From Branchiostoma floridae (lineage: Eukaryota > Chordata > Leptocardii > Amphioxiformes > Branchiostomatidae): 64,000 nucleotides of DNA. The position numbers were made by a program, and so were the translations under genes. How positions within the stretch are numbered: the first letter of the stretch is position 1; each line of letters opens with the position of its first letter. Shown one piece after another: positions 45,274 to 57,663 of this stretch. The notes below the pieces were generated by a model, which worked only from the letters and a program-made list of their open reading frames with translations, ran no database searches and was not told the DNA's origin. The stretch spans positions 18,529,534 through 18,593,533 of the forward strand of contig NC_049982.1 in assembly GCF_000003815.2 (NCBI RefSeq), in the 5' to 3' direction.

Positions 45274-48200
45274 ACATGTCATCTGTGCGCAAGTGCAGCT
45301 GGCCTGCCATGATACTTGGTATCTTGTGTTTTCTAGCAACGCTACAAGTGGCTCAATTGGTAAGGGCTAGAATAAATCATTGTAGGTTATCGGAACAATT
45401 GGGGGAGATTAATCAATGAGTCGGCTTGCTCAACCGGGTAAGTCACCCAGTATCGATGATGGTGATCTATACTTTGGATATCAAAATCAAGGGTTACCTA
45501 ACCCAAGGGGTAAGGGCAATGTCGACAAAAACAGCAACAACGTTCCCTCTTCCTAGAAATATATTTTCACATCTACCCGCCCTCACTATCATTCCCGTCT
45601 CACACAAAATTGACCTGAATGATGTATATTTATACACGAAGGCACAACTTTTCAGTGGGGAGCAGGGGTGAAGCAAATGTCGTTGAATTAGGCCATATTG
45701 ATTTGGTTTATATGGATGACATCCTCTGCTGGAAACCCTTAAAGATCGTGGGAGCGTGCGAATTGAAAAAAAGTTTGGCCAAAATAAAAATAAAAGTTGC
45801 CTTCTATTATGGAATCTAAGTGGTCAAAACTGCCGGGCTAGCAACATCAGGCATAGCATGTAAATCGATATATCCATTCAAATAAATGCATAGCTTCTTG
45901 TATTACTAGTAACAGGTACATGTAAAATCTGCCGGCTCGGTTCAATGAACATGTCCGCTCGGGCAAAAGTCTCCATGGGCAACGCTTGCCTCTGGGACCA
46001 TTCCACAATCCCATGACGTCCTACCTGCACCTCTTTAGGTGGAGTAAAACACATTGTGATTCATACACTATAGCTACTTTCACCAATGTTGATTTTATTA
46101 TATAGATGACATCCTCTGAAATCTCCTAAACTGATGCGAGCGTGCAAAAAAAAATAAAGAATTGCCTTCATTATGAAATCTAAGTCGTCAAAACCACTGG
46201 GTTATTGACTAAACACCCTGCCGTTACACCATACGTCCCCTAATTGGGAAACTAAACAGAGACACTGGATCTTTTGTTATCTCTATGCACCCATGTCCTA
46301 CTTGTTCACTGTCCCTTGACCAGTTCGATGTTTTCCCCTTTGTCTTCTGACAACACCCCCTTTTATGCGGTGTACCGAAAGTGCGAAAAGGAACGAAAAG
46401 GAGCGAAAAGGAACGAAAAGGAACGAAAAGGAACGAAAAGGAGCGAAAAGGAACGAAAAGGAACGAAAAGGAACGAAAAGGAACGAAAAGGAACGAAAAG
46501 GAAAGTACCGAAAGTGCGAAAAGGAACGAAAAGGAACGAAAAGGAAAGTACCGAAAGTGCGAAAAGGAACGAAAAGATTGGATAGGAACGAAAAGGAACG
46601 AAAAGGAAAGTACCGAAAGTGCGAAAAGGAACGAAAAGGAACGAAGTATGAAGCAAAGTGAAATAAAATCGATGGGAATATAAGGTAACGGCACTGTGAT
46701 CGGCAAATGCATTTGCAACGGACTTTATTTTTGCATTTTGCGACTTGTTCCACGAAATTCCTAGATCTAGAGCTCCAATGGTTAAACGGCGAACCGGCGG
46801 GAAAGTGCACGCGTGGAAATAGCTAAAAACAAATCAAAGGCGATGGGCGGAGTCACGAATCAGTGCGTCTCGGGTTCCCACGCGGGCCGGGTTGACATTC
46901 TGGTGTAGATTATTTTTCTACGGTCTCAAAAATGTCACAAAGTCGTTTTCTAGTGGTCCCGGCCTAAATTATATGTGGCCCCGGGCAATCGGGACACCGC
47001 GTTGATTTCAATTCGAGGTCTGGTTCCAAAGACTTTTTCTGTAGAACCCGCACGGGAGACGTGAGTCAACGGCCAAATCTCTCCGTAGTTTCCCAATATC
47101 CTTTGCACAAATTCCTCACGTTGTCCTTTCTTCCAGCCAAAATGATGAATACTCATGGTACAACGTGATGAAAGCTCCTTGGTACAATCACTACAATGTA
47201 TACATGCCTATCCTTTCACACCTTTTCTTTTGTCGTGAACGAGCAAGAAGATATGTCTCCAGTCTCCAGAAAAACATGTTGTGGGCCCTGTTGAAGGGAG
47301 CTGTCATGCTAGTGGGGCAGCAGTTTATTAGCATATCATTCCAGGCCGGATTTCTATTAGACGTAAACAATCGCAAGAATTGCATGCGGTGCTCCCATCT
47401 TGGGAGAACAGAAGCCATCCAAATACAACAGCAACGCTACAATCTTGCCTCATTCTGAAAATGTACGTTAATCGATATTTATCTATCACCCGCCAGTAAC
47501 TGAATTTTAGTCCTTACTGTCTTATCTCAGTTCTGTTTCCTTGTATTTCGCTGATCTTCAGAGAATAATTTAGCCACACAAACACAACAGCCTAAAGCAG
47601 CGCCGTAAAAAATTCATATTGCCAAATTCTAAAATAAAACACGTTTTAAAACACGTTTCATAGGCTTCTAACGCCCGCCGTACCGGTTCCTTATATTCTC
47701 ATTGATTTTATTTCAGTTTGCTTCATACTTCCTTCCTTTTCGTTCCTTTTCGTTCCTTTTCGTTCCTTTTCGTTCCTTTTCGTTCCTTTTCGTCCTTTTC
47801 GTTCCTTTTCGTTCCTTTTCGTTCCTTTTCGTTCCTTTTCGCACTTTCGGTAGACCCCTTTTATGCCATAAGAAAATTATACTGTGGCACTGAACCAGCC
47901 TGATTACGGCATATATTTGATCACTTTGCAGCTTCTTTATACGATTTACAGTACTGTCGGAAGCTTTTTTTTTATTTGGAAACGGTCGAAAATTGATGCG
48001 CGCGCGGATTTCATCCATATAATCAAATCAATATGGCTTTACGGTGAAACCGGAGAAACGAGTTTCTGTGGATATCTTGGAAGCCTACACAAGAGTCATT
48101 TTAAGTACACATGTCATTATGGGCTGTGTTACAATAGCGCCTGAGCCAGAGGGCTGATAGCTCAGTCGAAGACCACACGGCAGGCACGGCTATCCCTTGC

Positions 48201-48351
48201 TGAATACGCATTACTTCTGAAATTCTGATTGCTGGCCATTGCTGTGATTAGCTGCAGCCATCAGAATACGATATTAGTCGATCTGTTTGCGCCAAGCACA
48301 CCGTCTGCTGAGACAGTCGGGAATTCGGTAGCTCCTTGAAGAATTGCCACC
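45274..48351. other. intergenic region D to Sushi/EGF gene
   Basis: No gene recognised. Contains the large inverted-repeat structure with 10 bp minisatellite arms (46374-47852). 45600-46200 and 47860-48340 show nothing that I can name. Confidence 0.55.
46374..47852. repeat. inverted-repeat element whose arms contain a 10 bp minisatellite
   Basis: The left arm (46374-46690) runs ACCGAAAGTGCGAAAAG, then an array of GAACGAAAAG units, then GAAGTATGAAGCAAAGTG and AATATAAGG. The right arm (47681-47852) is the reverse complement in the same order. The loop of about 990 bp has no recognised coding domain. The left array is longer and interrupted three times by AAGTACCGAAAGTGCG; the right array is about ten units. 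This looks like a transposon-like inverted repeat in which the minisatellite has expanded unequally. Confidence 0.8.
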
Positions 48352-51300
48352 ATGCGGTAAGTGCGAATGAGTAATTGTTGAAATGTAGTTATGGAAGTTT
48401 TACACGGTTTTCACAAAACAGTCGGTGGTGAATAAGTTACGTAGGATATCTGGCCAGTTAGAGCGGTGGTTGGCGGCAAGGTTTTGGGCGGTGTCGGTTC
48501 GTACATGGGCGGCTGGCACGAGCCACCTCGAGGGGGGCTGCCAAAGCTACGTCAGGTTGTTTTTTTCGCAGCAGATATCTTTAACATATTATAATATTTC
48601 TTTTGCGTTCTAACTAATGGTGCAGAGACGTGGTACTTGTATCAGTTATTGCCCTGTTACCTTCGCCAATAAGGTTATATTTCCGTTTATGGCATTGGTG
48701 TGTTTGAGTCTTTATGTAAGTTAACACTATATAACTCGAGAAATTTTAGTCACATTCCAGTGCATCGCCATTTTGAAAACCAGAAGAATTCCCTGAGAGT
48801 AAGGTTTGATCGTTTTATATTTAATCAGCGGAGGAGCCATCAGTACACCCTCTCTAAAAATAATCGGTACTTAGATGTGTGATAACTTGCATGCTTTGAA
48901 GCTTTTCAAACCCTGTTCACAGCGACGAAAGACATCCTTCATTCCTTCACCTAGAATCTGGACAGTAAATGTGTTTCCACCCGTGACACAAACGTGGTGA
49001 CAGTGTCAGAGATCTTGAATCCTTGAATACATACGCACGTGTTGATATCTCGTTTTGATATCACGTCTTGATATCATGTTTTGATTATTACTCTGGGACA
49101 CTGGAGGGTAACCTCCAGTGACAGAGTATTGTAATCACTTTGTGCGTTGGGTGTTCGCACCTATATCTCTATGTTCCGTATGCCGCAATCGCATGTGGAT
49201 TGACATGTCGTCTGTACTCGGTTAGGAAATGAGGGGTGTTGTTTTTTTTCGCCCTAGCTGTTTTTATTATGGATGTATAATTTCAGTTTTCACCCCTACG
49301 CCGTCCGGTATAGTGGTTTAGGTCTTCCTTATGATTGTGCCTTAAGCGTTGTAGTTATTTGATACCGTCAAGCAGATGTTGGCCTCGTCGGAATATGCCA
49401 TCTCGTTCGGGCTTTGCGTTTCCAATATTGAGGTTGGTTTGACATAGCATACTGTTAACATTTTGCGCGGTTGATAGTCATATGCATGTTATGGTTAAAA
49501 CGTGTTTGATCTTTGGGAGCCTTTTTTTCGCGGTAGCTATTTTCATTATCGATGTAATAAAAAAATGAGATGTCACCCCTATTTCCCTGGTATTGTAGAC
49601 CAGCTGGCTTATAGACGCTGGGGTCTGGCAATTACTTATCTCGAAGCAGATATGGAGTTATTTCCACAGCTGTGGTTGACCTACTTTTTAACGTTGTGTG
49701 CGCCTCAAGTATCCATTGTAAAGCGCTGTTGTTGTTACCTCCATGAAATGTCATGGAGTGGAGGTTATATTTTCTGTTATGTGTCTCTGTCTGTGTACAA
49801 GATTACTCAAGAACGGCTGGATGGATTGGTTTCATACTTGTTGTGTTGGTGGGGTGTGATGAAAGCTCGAATCGATGAGATCTTGGGAGCCGTATCTGTC
49901 ATTATAATCGATGTAATAATATCAGAAATCACCCCTATATTTGAGTTATATTGGTACAGGCATCGTGTTTTATGTGTTTGTTAAAGGGCTTAGCTGCAAG
50001 CAGATAGTGAGGTGACAGCTGTTTGGGGAACCCCCAGTAGTTTTATTTATGTCTGCTTAGGACTGTTTGAAATATTTGTAACAGTTGGCACAGTAGTTTT
50101 ATTTATGCCTGCTTAGGACTGTTTGAAATATTTGTAACAGTTGGCACATATCATTTGTGCCGCTGTTTGCCCAGCCCAACATTCTAGAACATCTGTTTTG
50201 GGAGGCGGACAATTTTGATTGTGATAATAAATTGCATGTATCATTGTATGTACTTGTGCGTTTGGGGACGCAGTGTGTTATATTTCGTTTGTGTTGTTAG
50301 ATGTTTTGTGGTGCGCCTTGCGTAACGCGGAAGTTTCGTTAGTATGTAATTGGATGTATGACATATGTAATATGTGGATGTGTTAGGTAATCCCTTATCT
50401 GAACAGTTGTTGCGTATAGCAACTGGTTAGGGCAATGTAACAGTTAACTCCTTAGAGCAACTGTTTCCCGATGCTGGGCAACTGTTTCCCGATGCTGGAC
50501 AATTTGAATATGATAAATAACTTTGTATTTAGCCACTTGTGCCTTTGGGGACCTGGTGTGTTATACTTCGTTTGCGCTGTTAGATGTTGTGCTCCGCGTG
50601 GCTTATGCTGATGTTGTGTTGGTAAGTACTTGCATTATTATATATCGGGCATCAACTTGTCCCCGTATCCTACATGTAGGTGTTGGTTGACGGATATTTA
50701 CCTCCATGAAATGTCATGGAGGTTATATTTTCTGTTATGTGTCTCTGTCTGTGTACAAGATTACTCAAGAACGGCTGGATGGATTGGTTTCATACTTGTT
50801 GTGTTGGTGGGATGTGATGAAAGCTCGAATCGATGAGATTTTGGGCGCCGTATCTGTCGTTATAATCGATGTAATGATATTAGAAATCACCCCTCTATCT
50901 GCGATATACTGGAACAGGCATCGTGCTTTAAGTGTTTGTTAATGGGCTTAGCTCCAAGCAGATAGTGAGGTGATTTGTATGACAGCTGTTTGGGGAACCC
51001 CGAGTTTTTTTAATATGATAATTAGTTTTATTTATGTCTGCTTAGGATATCATGGAGATGTGAAGCGTATGTATAAGTGTAAGAAGTTGAGGTACATTTA
51101 ACGGTAATGCTTAACAGGTATGGATGTCTCACATACTGTACTGCTGATTTGAGTGACACGGTGATTAAAATGCCATTAGGTCCTCTCATCTTAGATGGGT
51201 TGGGTGTCAGAAGTTTTATGGGCGATACAGATGTTCTGATTTCGTTGCGATAAGGGACAGTTGTTAGTTGTCTCTAATGGTACTTTTTTTAGCAGACGGG

Positions 51301-54300
51301 GTTGGCGCCAAGTATTCATCTTACAGTTGGTGTCGGGTTGTCAGAGGAAAGTTTGCATCTCGTTTTTGTACCGTGTGAACAGCTGATGTTATGACATATT
51401 GGTGGAAAATCAAATCACCATCTGACTTAAGTTGGCCACATCCATTCTTCTTTCTGAGTTTCCCAACTTCCTCCCACCAAACCGCTCTGAGGCACATAGT
51501 CGAACCTCAATAATGCTGACAACCTTAGACAGTTTAAATGCCAAACATCAAGCTTAAGGAACACCACGCTACCATATGCCGTCGACCTCTTAAACGCACA
51601 TTACACAATTAAGTGTCACATTTTAATAATTACTAATCAGATGGACATCCTCTGTGTCATTAAATAAATACACCGCTACTTTCCCAAAACTTTTATAACC
51701 ATTACTCTCAAATACAACCGACTATAAACATACATACCATCCACAAAAAAAGCAATAAATATTTCATGGAGGTATGAGGTCCCCGAACTCTAGTTTCATT
51801 TGTGTCGTTCGATTGAGACGCTGACTTTAGCTGTGTTTTAGATTTGGCAGTGATAGGTATCGTAGCTTTTAAGTATTTTTTTTGTATACAATTAGCTGAT
51901 GTGATGTGTCTTGTATGCGATTCACTACTATATAGGTGGGGTGGCCATGCTCTTAATCTGTCGGGTAGGAACGTGTCTTTTGTGACCGGAACACCGAAAG
52001 TAGAGGGAAATAGCAGGGACAGAAGGGATAGTTTTCATGAAAGGAAATTATATATTTCGCATATACACAGAATTAAGCCATTGTCGGTGGGAACTCAAAC
52101 TTTAGGAAATTATTGTTTTCATTTGGCGTCGTTCGATTGAGACGCTGATTTCGCTGTTAATGCATACAGGACTGTGTTTTAAATTTGGCAGTGCTAGGTA
52201 TGTTAGCTTTTAAGTAAGTTTTTGGTATAAGCTGATGTGATGTGTTCTGTATGCGATATAAACACCGAGTTATACACCACAGAAAACATCACAACCGACA
52301 TAAACTATAATTAGGTCACAGAGTATGTTACCTACGGTCACTTGTTGTGTTTTGATATCACGACGTCTTGATGATCGTGTTGATATCATGTTTTAATATC
52401 TCGTGTTATGGAAATACAATGGTCATGATAGATAGCTCTTGTGTTGGGAAATAAGTAACGTAAGATTGAGCCCTCTACTGAAGGCTCTAGGCCTCTTTGA
52501 AACTACCAGGGAGTGTCAGATGCTTTGAAACACGGTATGTAAAGACGAAAATTATGATTTGGAAGTTGGTAACTTTGATGAATATCAAGATAATGGTAAC
52601 TTGATGAATATCAACATGATGGTACGTCAAGGGTATGTTATTGCTACAATTATTAAGGGCACCGTCACACTTTTGCGCATATCAAGTCCTTGTGAGTTGC
52701 CTTTAACAACATTTCTTATACGCAGCCATACACTGAAAATTTCGAACTTTATCGAAGTAGAAGGAGACAAGAAGGAGCACGACGAACAACACATGAAAAC
52801 ACCAACGGTCATCAGTAGCAAGAGCATTCGTTTTATTTTTCTGGGTGGCCTACTTATCAACGCATTCCTCCTTTCAAAGCTTTATTTTCAGTCATTGTCG
52901 TATTGATGAGGACCTGGAGTTATCATTATCGGTACAGCATAGCATCGGAGGATACAATGCAGTTGCGGTGTTAACCCTCAATCTAAACGACAATATTCTT
53001 TCTGTTTTAGGGTCATCATCGGCCTTCTGTTATGTTTCACCCTTGCGTTCTATGTGGCTCCTATCGGCGGAAAAGTATCACGTAGTAAGTCTTGCAGATT
53101 ATTGTATTTGAATTACAACAAACTGGATCTCAGTTGCCATAATTTGACAACATTGAGCAGGTTGACTCCGTGCACCCTTGTGTGGAAAGTTTGATTTTAT
53201 GTTTGCAAATGTGCCATGCTTTACTTTCATGTATCTTTATGCATTATAAGAAGTAAGAGAACTAAAGAGAGACTTATGCACGTACATGTATCTGCCTTGC
53301 AGAGAGGTGTACGCCTTTGGTGTTTGATGACACGACAAGTGTTTGCAACAAGAATCCAGATGAAGCAGGGATGTATCCCAGAGGAACCGTCTGCAAGTTT
53401 GACTGCAGGGAGGGATGTGTAAAGGACAGGGGAAGGAGATGGAGGGTATGCAAGGGTAGAAGCCGCTGGGCAGGCGGCCGCGGTATGAAATGTCTTTGTG
53501 AGTAGCCAACTTTCAAACACTTAACGTTATCTCTAGAATAGTGTGGCCGTAAGGCATGATTCATATTATGTAATTTATCATCATCACATACACAAAATGT
53601 TTGTATGATTTTATAGTTATCACGTACATTTGTATAAATAAACAGCCACGCGTCCGAAACGCGTTGCCATTTACACTGTTCTTTGCAACCTATCCAGGCT
53701 TTACCAACAGTCAGCGTAACTTTCTTCACATGTAAAAAATTATTAGCAAAACGAAGTTCGAAGACCCGCTAATAATTAAGAGCTCCAAGAATGTTTTCCA
53801 CCGTTCTCGCGTTTACCATTTCTTGCAAAACAGGCGATTGTGTGGAGAGGAACACTTTATAAAAAGTACTGCTGTCCACACAAATGCCCGAAAATTACAA
53901 AATAGTCAGCTTGAGTATCTGAATGAATTTCCTATTGAATATAAACAAAAGTGTTAGGGAGGATTTTCAACCATTTTCTACATGTTCAGGCGCCCCATGC
54001 GAAGGTGCACCGAGTTCCCCCGAAAACTCTTACAGTGATTGTGATCCAGACCAGACCACCTTCCCAGCCGGACACGTCTGTACCTTCAACTGCTCGGTCG
54101 GATACGCCAAGACACCAGCCTGTGGGGATGGGGAAAAACTCTGCAAGAACGGCGGATGGAGGGGTGAAGACATAGAGTGTGAACTTGAAGGTACCTCAGT
54201 AAACTCGTTATGTAACACTGATATTTTATATACATGTATTCGAATTATTGCGATTCTGAAAAAGGCTGATGAATTAGTAAGAAGAGAAGTAAAACGTATA

Positions 54301-54664
54301 ACTCCGTGCATATATGTTCACCAGTTATCATCATACTGATAGCTTAGTTTGCATGATACGACTCGTATGTAACATAGTAACTTGCATTCATTGAATTCAT
54401 TTTTCTTTTAAATATTGATGCATTCATCATCATTGCACAACCAAGGGTTAGATTAGAAATATTTATATCAATTTATTTCAAAAAGTGCAGTCCTTGTCTG
54501 GCTATTGTATAATGTTAAAACATTACAACATCTCAAAATATTATCTATGCCTGATAACGCTCATTTTAAACTAACATAAATATGTCACTCTTTCGAAATT
54601 CCCATTATTCATAACAAATTTAATACAGGATGTTTTCATAGAAAATGAAAATTGGTCCGTGACT

Positions 54665-54703
<39 letters not shown>

Positions 54704-56704
54704 TATTCACCAATGTTTCTGTCACGTAAAACGCCAATGAAGGGTGAAATTTATTTACATATGAAAATTAAGCCTTGCTCTCGATAGTGTGCATCTTATT
54801 GTGTGTTCATAGAAAAAACAATTCATCTCTTATTAACAGAACCTGTTTCGAAACTTGAAAACACTGGTACCCCTGATGTATAGGGGGCTTGAGTGCTCAA
54901 CCAACCAGAGTCAATAAGATATCTACCGTCCAAATACAATAGCAGTAGCGTAAAGAAACCATACCGTACAGTGATGAAGTACCAACATTTGGCCACGGTG
55001 GCAAAGTCTAATGTTTTCTTTATGTTGTCAAATCATGGTTATGATGTTAAACAAACACCACAAACAAACAAAAATTGGAAAACACACACTGACGACAACA
55101 TGACCTTTTAGTGAACGAGGATTTTTTTGCATAATGTTCATTTGAATATATCAAACAACCCACATGGTTCTTTCAACGTAGGCTAAAAACAGTCATCTTG
55201 AGATGTATAATGCAACATTGCGTATGATATATAATAATATCAATATGTCTTTGCAGATACAAATGACTGCGATGGTGTGACCTGTGAGAACGGTGGAACC
55301 TGCCGCGATGGCATCAACGAATACACCTGCGATTGTGCTGATGGCTTTGAAGGCACTCACTGTGAAACAGGTAAGTTTCACCGTAAAACATGTTCAGGTA
55401 TCAACCATTCCTTTACTTCAAAACGTTCAAAACATCTTGTAAGTGACCTCAAAAACTTTTGCTTTGAAATCACTTGACATTGAATAACATTTTGGATTGT
55501 TAGATACTTTATGGAATGTTAGATACTTTAGAACATTTATAATAAAGTGATGGTATTTATTGAAAGATGTCTTTGTTGCAATGTACATAATGCAACATTG
55601 CGTATGATAACAATGTCAATATGTCTTTACAGATAGAGATGACTGCGATGGTGTGACCTGTGAAAACGGTGGAACCTGCCGCGATGGCATCAACGAATAC
55701 ACCTGCGATTGTGCTGATGGTTTTAACGGCGATACATGTCAAATAGGTAAGTTTCGCGGTATAACATTTATTCAGGTATCAACGAATTCTTTACATCAAA
55801 ACGTTCACAACATCTTGTAAGCGACATCAGGTTGATTATGAACAACATTTTGCTTCATCAATTTATGGAATGTTACATACTCCAGAACATTGATAAAAAT
55901 GTGATTGTATTTATTGGCGGATGTCTTTGTTGCAATATGTATAATCCAACATTGCATGATAACAATGTCAAAATGTCTTTGCAGATATAAATGAATGTGA
56001 GGGTGTGACCTGTGAGAACGGTGGAACCTGCGTCGATGGCATCAACGGTTACTCCTGCGATTGTGCTGATGGCTTTGAAGGCACTCACTGTGAAACCAGT
56101 AAGTTCCACTGTAAAGCATGTACCAGATGTTCAGGTATAACCAATACTTTACTTCAAACATGTGATTTTGTATATTGAAGGATGTCTCTGTTGCAATACA
56201 TGTATATATCATGTAACATTCGCTATGATCACAATGCCAATATGCCTTTGCAGATATAGACGAATGCCAGAATAATGTGATGTGTCAAAACGGTGCAACC
56301 TGCGTTGACGGCATCAACAGTTACTCCTGTAACTGTGCTGCTGGCTTTGAAGGCTTTCACTGTGACACAAGTAAGTTTTACAATAAAACATTGACCACGT
56401 GACCAGGCGTCAACCAATTCTTTACTCATAAACGTCAAATAAAACTATAGTGAGCGATCTCAGAAATTTCTGATTTGAGACCATTTGCCTTCAAAATACT
56501 ATTTGTTAAGCATTGAAAAAAGGTGATTGCATTTATCGAAGGAACTGTTTGTTGTAATATGTATAATGTAATCTACCGTATAATAGCAATCTCAATATGT
56601 CTTTACAGATATAGATGATTGCGATGGTGTGACCTGTGAAAATGGTGGATACTGCCGAGATGGCATCAACGAATACATCTGCATCGATGATCCCTGCAAA
56701 ATAG
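48352..56704 (+). CDS. secreted Sushi/EGF mosaic protein, probably continuing into astacin E
   Basis: Exon 1 is only ATGCG (48352-48356) in a strong GCCACCATGC context, followed by GTAAGT. After a 4.65 kb intron, exon 2 (53011-53084) completes a signal peptide [19 protein letters not shown]. Then Sushi/CCP modules at 53303-53497 and 53990-54190, and EGF exons at 55257-55370, 55633-55746, 55985-56098, 56254-56370 and 56609-56704. All exons after exon 2 are phase 1-1. EGF1-4 have six Cys and the CxDGIN-YxCxC pattern for Asp hydroxylation; EGF3 and EGF4 start DINEC/DIDEC, the calcium-binding type. EGF5 is shortened and has five Cys. The final exon ends in a good donor (GGTAAG), so the gene must continue. 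The next compatible exon is 57664 of astacin E. Reading through the donor instead would stop at about 56832. Joining exon 1 to exon 2 is inference from phase and signal-peptide quality. Confidence 0.75.
49737..51050 (+). repeat. dispersed direct repeat in Sushi/EGF intron 1 (copies 49737-50060 and 50700-51050)
   Basis: Both copies start with CCTCCATGAAATGTCATGG, continue through ACTCAAGAACGGCTGGATGG and ATCGATGAGAT, and end near GTTTGGGGAACCCC. An extra 69 bp tandem duplication (TTTTATTTATG...GGCACA) follows the first copy at 50038-50150. Matching open frames in the two copies come from this duplication and show no domain. Confidence 0.75.
51803..52260 (+). repeat. direct repeat pair (51803-51925 and 52128-52260)
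   Basis: TCGTTCGATTGAGACGCTGA, then TGTGTTTTA(G/A)ATTTGGCAGTG, AGCTTTTAAGTA and AGCTGATGTGATGTGT occur in the same order in both copies, about 325 bp apart. Non-coding; family unknown. Confidence 0.7.
54669..54701. repeat. (TA)n microsatellite
   Basis: Uninterrupted TA dinucleotides in the intron between Sushi2 and EGF1. A similar TA run occurs at 11878-11901 in the hAT-like gene. Confidence 0.9.
55200..56704 (+). repeat. tandemly amplified EGF exon unit
   Basis: Five units of about 290-370 bp each contain an EGF exon plus similar flanking intron sequence, including a pre-acceptor block with AACATTGCGTATGAT and CAATATGTCTTT(G/A)CAG before each exon and GTAAGTTTC after it. Intron similarity shows recent amplification of whole exon-intron units and not just of coding sequence. 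Confidence 0.85.
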
Positions 56705-57663
56705 GTAAGTTTCGCGGTATAACATTTCTTCAGGTATCAACCAATTCTTTACTACAAAATACTCATTTAACATTTTGCGACATCAGAAACATCTGCATTG
56801 AAATTTTAATTGATACCTATAGGAGCGATTGATTTTTGAGGAGGTGTTAGATGAGTTAGATAAGCAATGTTGCGTGAAGAACCTTAGGCCTAAGGTTGTT
56901 CACACAGCTTTACTTAAAACATAAAGATAAAACACTTTCTAAAGCGCCATAGTCAATCACCGAGGTCAGGATCATAACACCTAACCACTTTACAAATATC
57001 ATCGCATCCACAGGTTCTTAAGTTATTCGCCGCATGCACAGACATCCACACCATTAGCCACTAAGTTTTTTTACCTCACCCAGAGATAATGTGTAACGCT
57101 ACAACTCACATTTCGGGCATTATCATATAGTATAAAGTCTTCTTTTTAAAGTATCCATCAAATTTCAAATCATTGTGGTCATTACTTTCCAGTCGATGTC
57201 ATTTTGAAAATCAGTAGGTAAGTGGCGAGAAAACAAGGATGAACCGTGATCAGGGCTGTGTCGGTCGCGTTGCTCATGCCGTAAAACCTATGAAGACAAA
57301 GTGTCTCACGAAGATTCCGTTTGTATTTCAACTAGATAGAGATGGATATCTGGCTTTCAGCCGACTGACCCGCATATCTCAGGTCGCAGTCAGTTGTCAC
57401 AGTTCTTTTCCTTTTCCCTCACCTACCGTTATTGGGTGTCGCCTGCAAAGTAGTGATGCTCACAATGATTTTAACTTTGGTATATATTTATACCCCGAAA
57501 TTTCTCTTGTGCACCTTATTACTGGGTGAGGCCGCGAAATTATTGATTACCCTTCGTACATATGATAAATAATAACCATTAGATAACGCTACCTAAAATG
57601 TAAAACTCCGCAACATTTCACACTGAGAGCTAACCTTCGGTTGGTTCTGAATTCTGCACACAG
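56705..57663. other. interval between last EGF exon and astacin E
   Basis: The first part resembles other EGF-unit introns. From about 57060 onward the sequence aligns with intron 1 of astacin D (about 41080 onward: CACCCAGA-ATAATGTG). No signal-peptide exon like 40833-40899 is present, so the duplication breakpoint lies at about 57000-57075, inside the ancestral intron 1. Confidence 0.7.

Noticed and set aside
46224-46810. Open frames rich in SFLFVPFRSF or KERKGTKRNE
   Set aside because: They are translations of the 10 bp minisatellite in all frames on both strands; no start or splice context, no domain.
49502-50942. Two similar open frames (about 160 and 78 residues) containing [17 protein letters not shown]
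   Set aside because: They arise from a duplicated interspersed repeat; similarity is at DNA level including non-coding flanks, and no domain or splice context supports translation.
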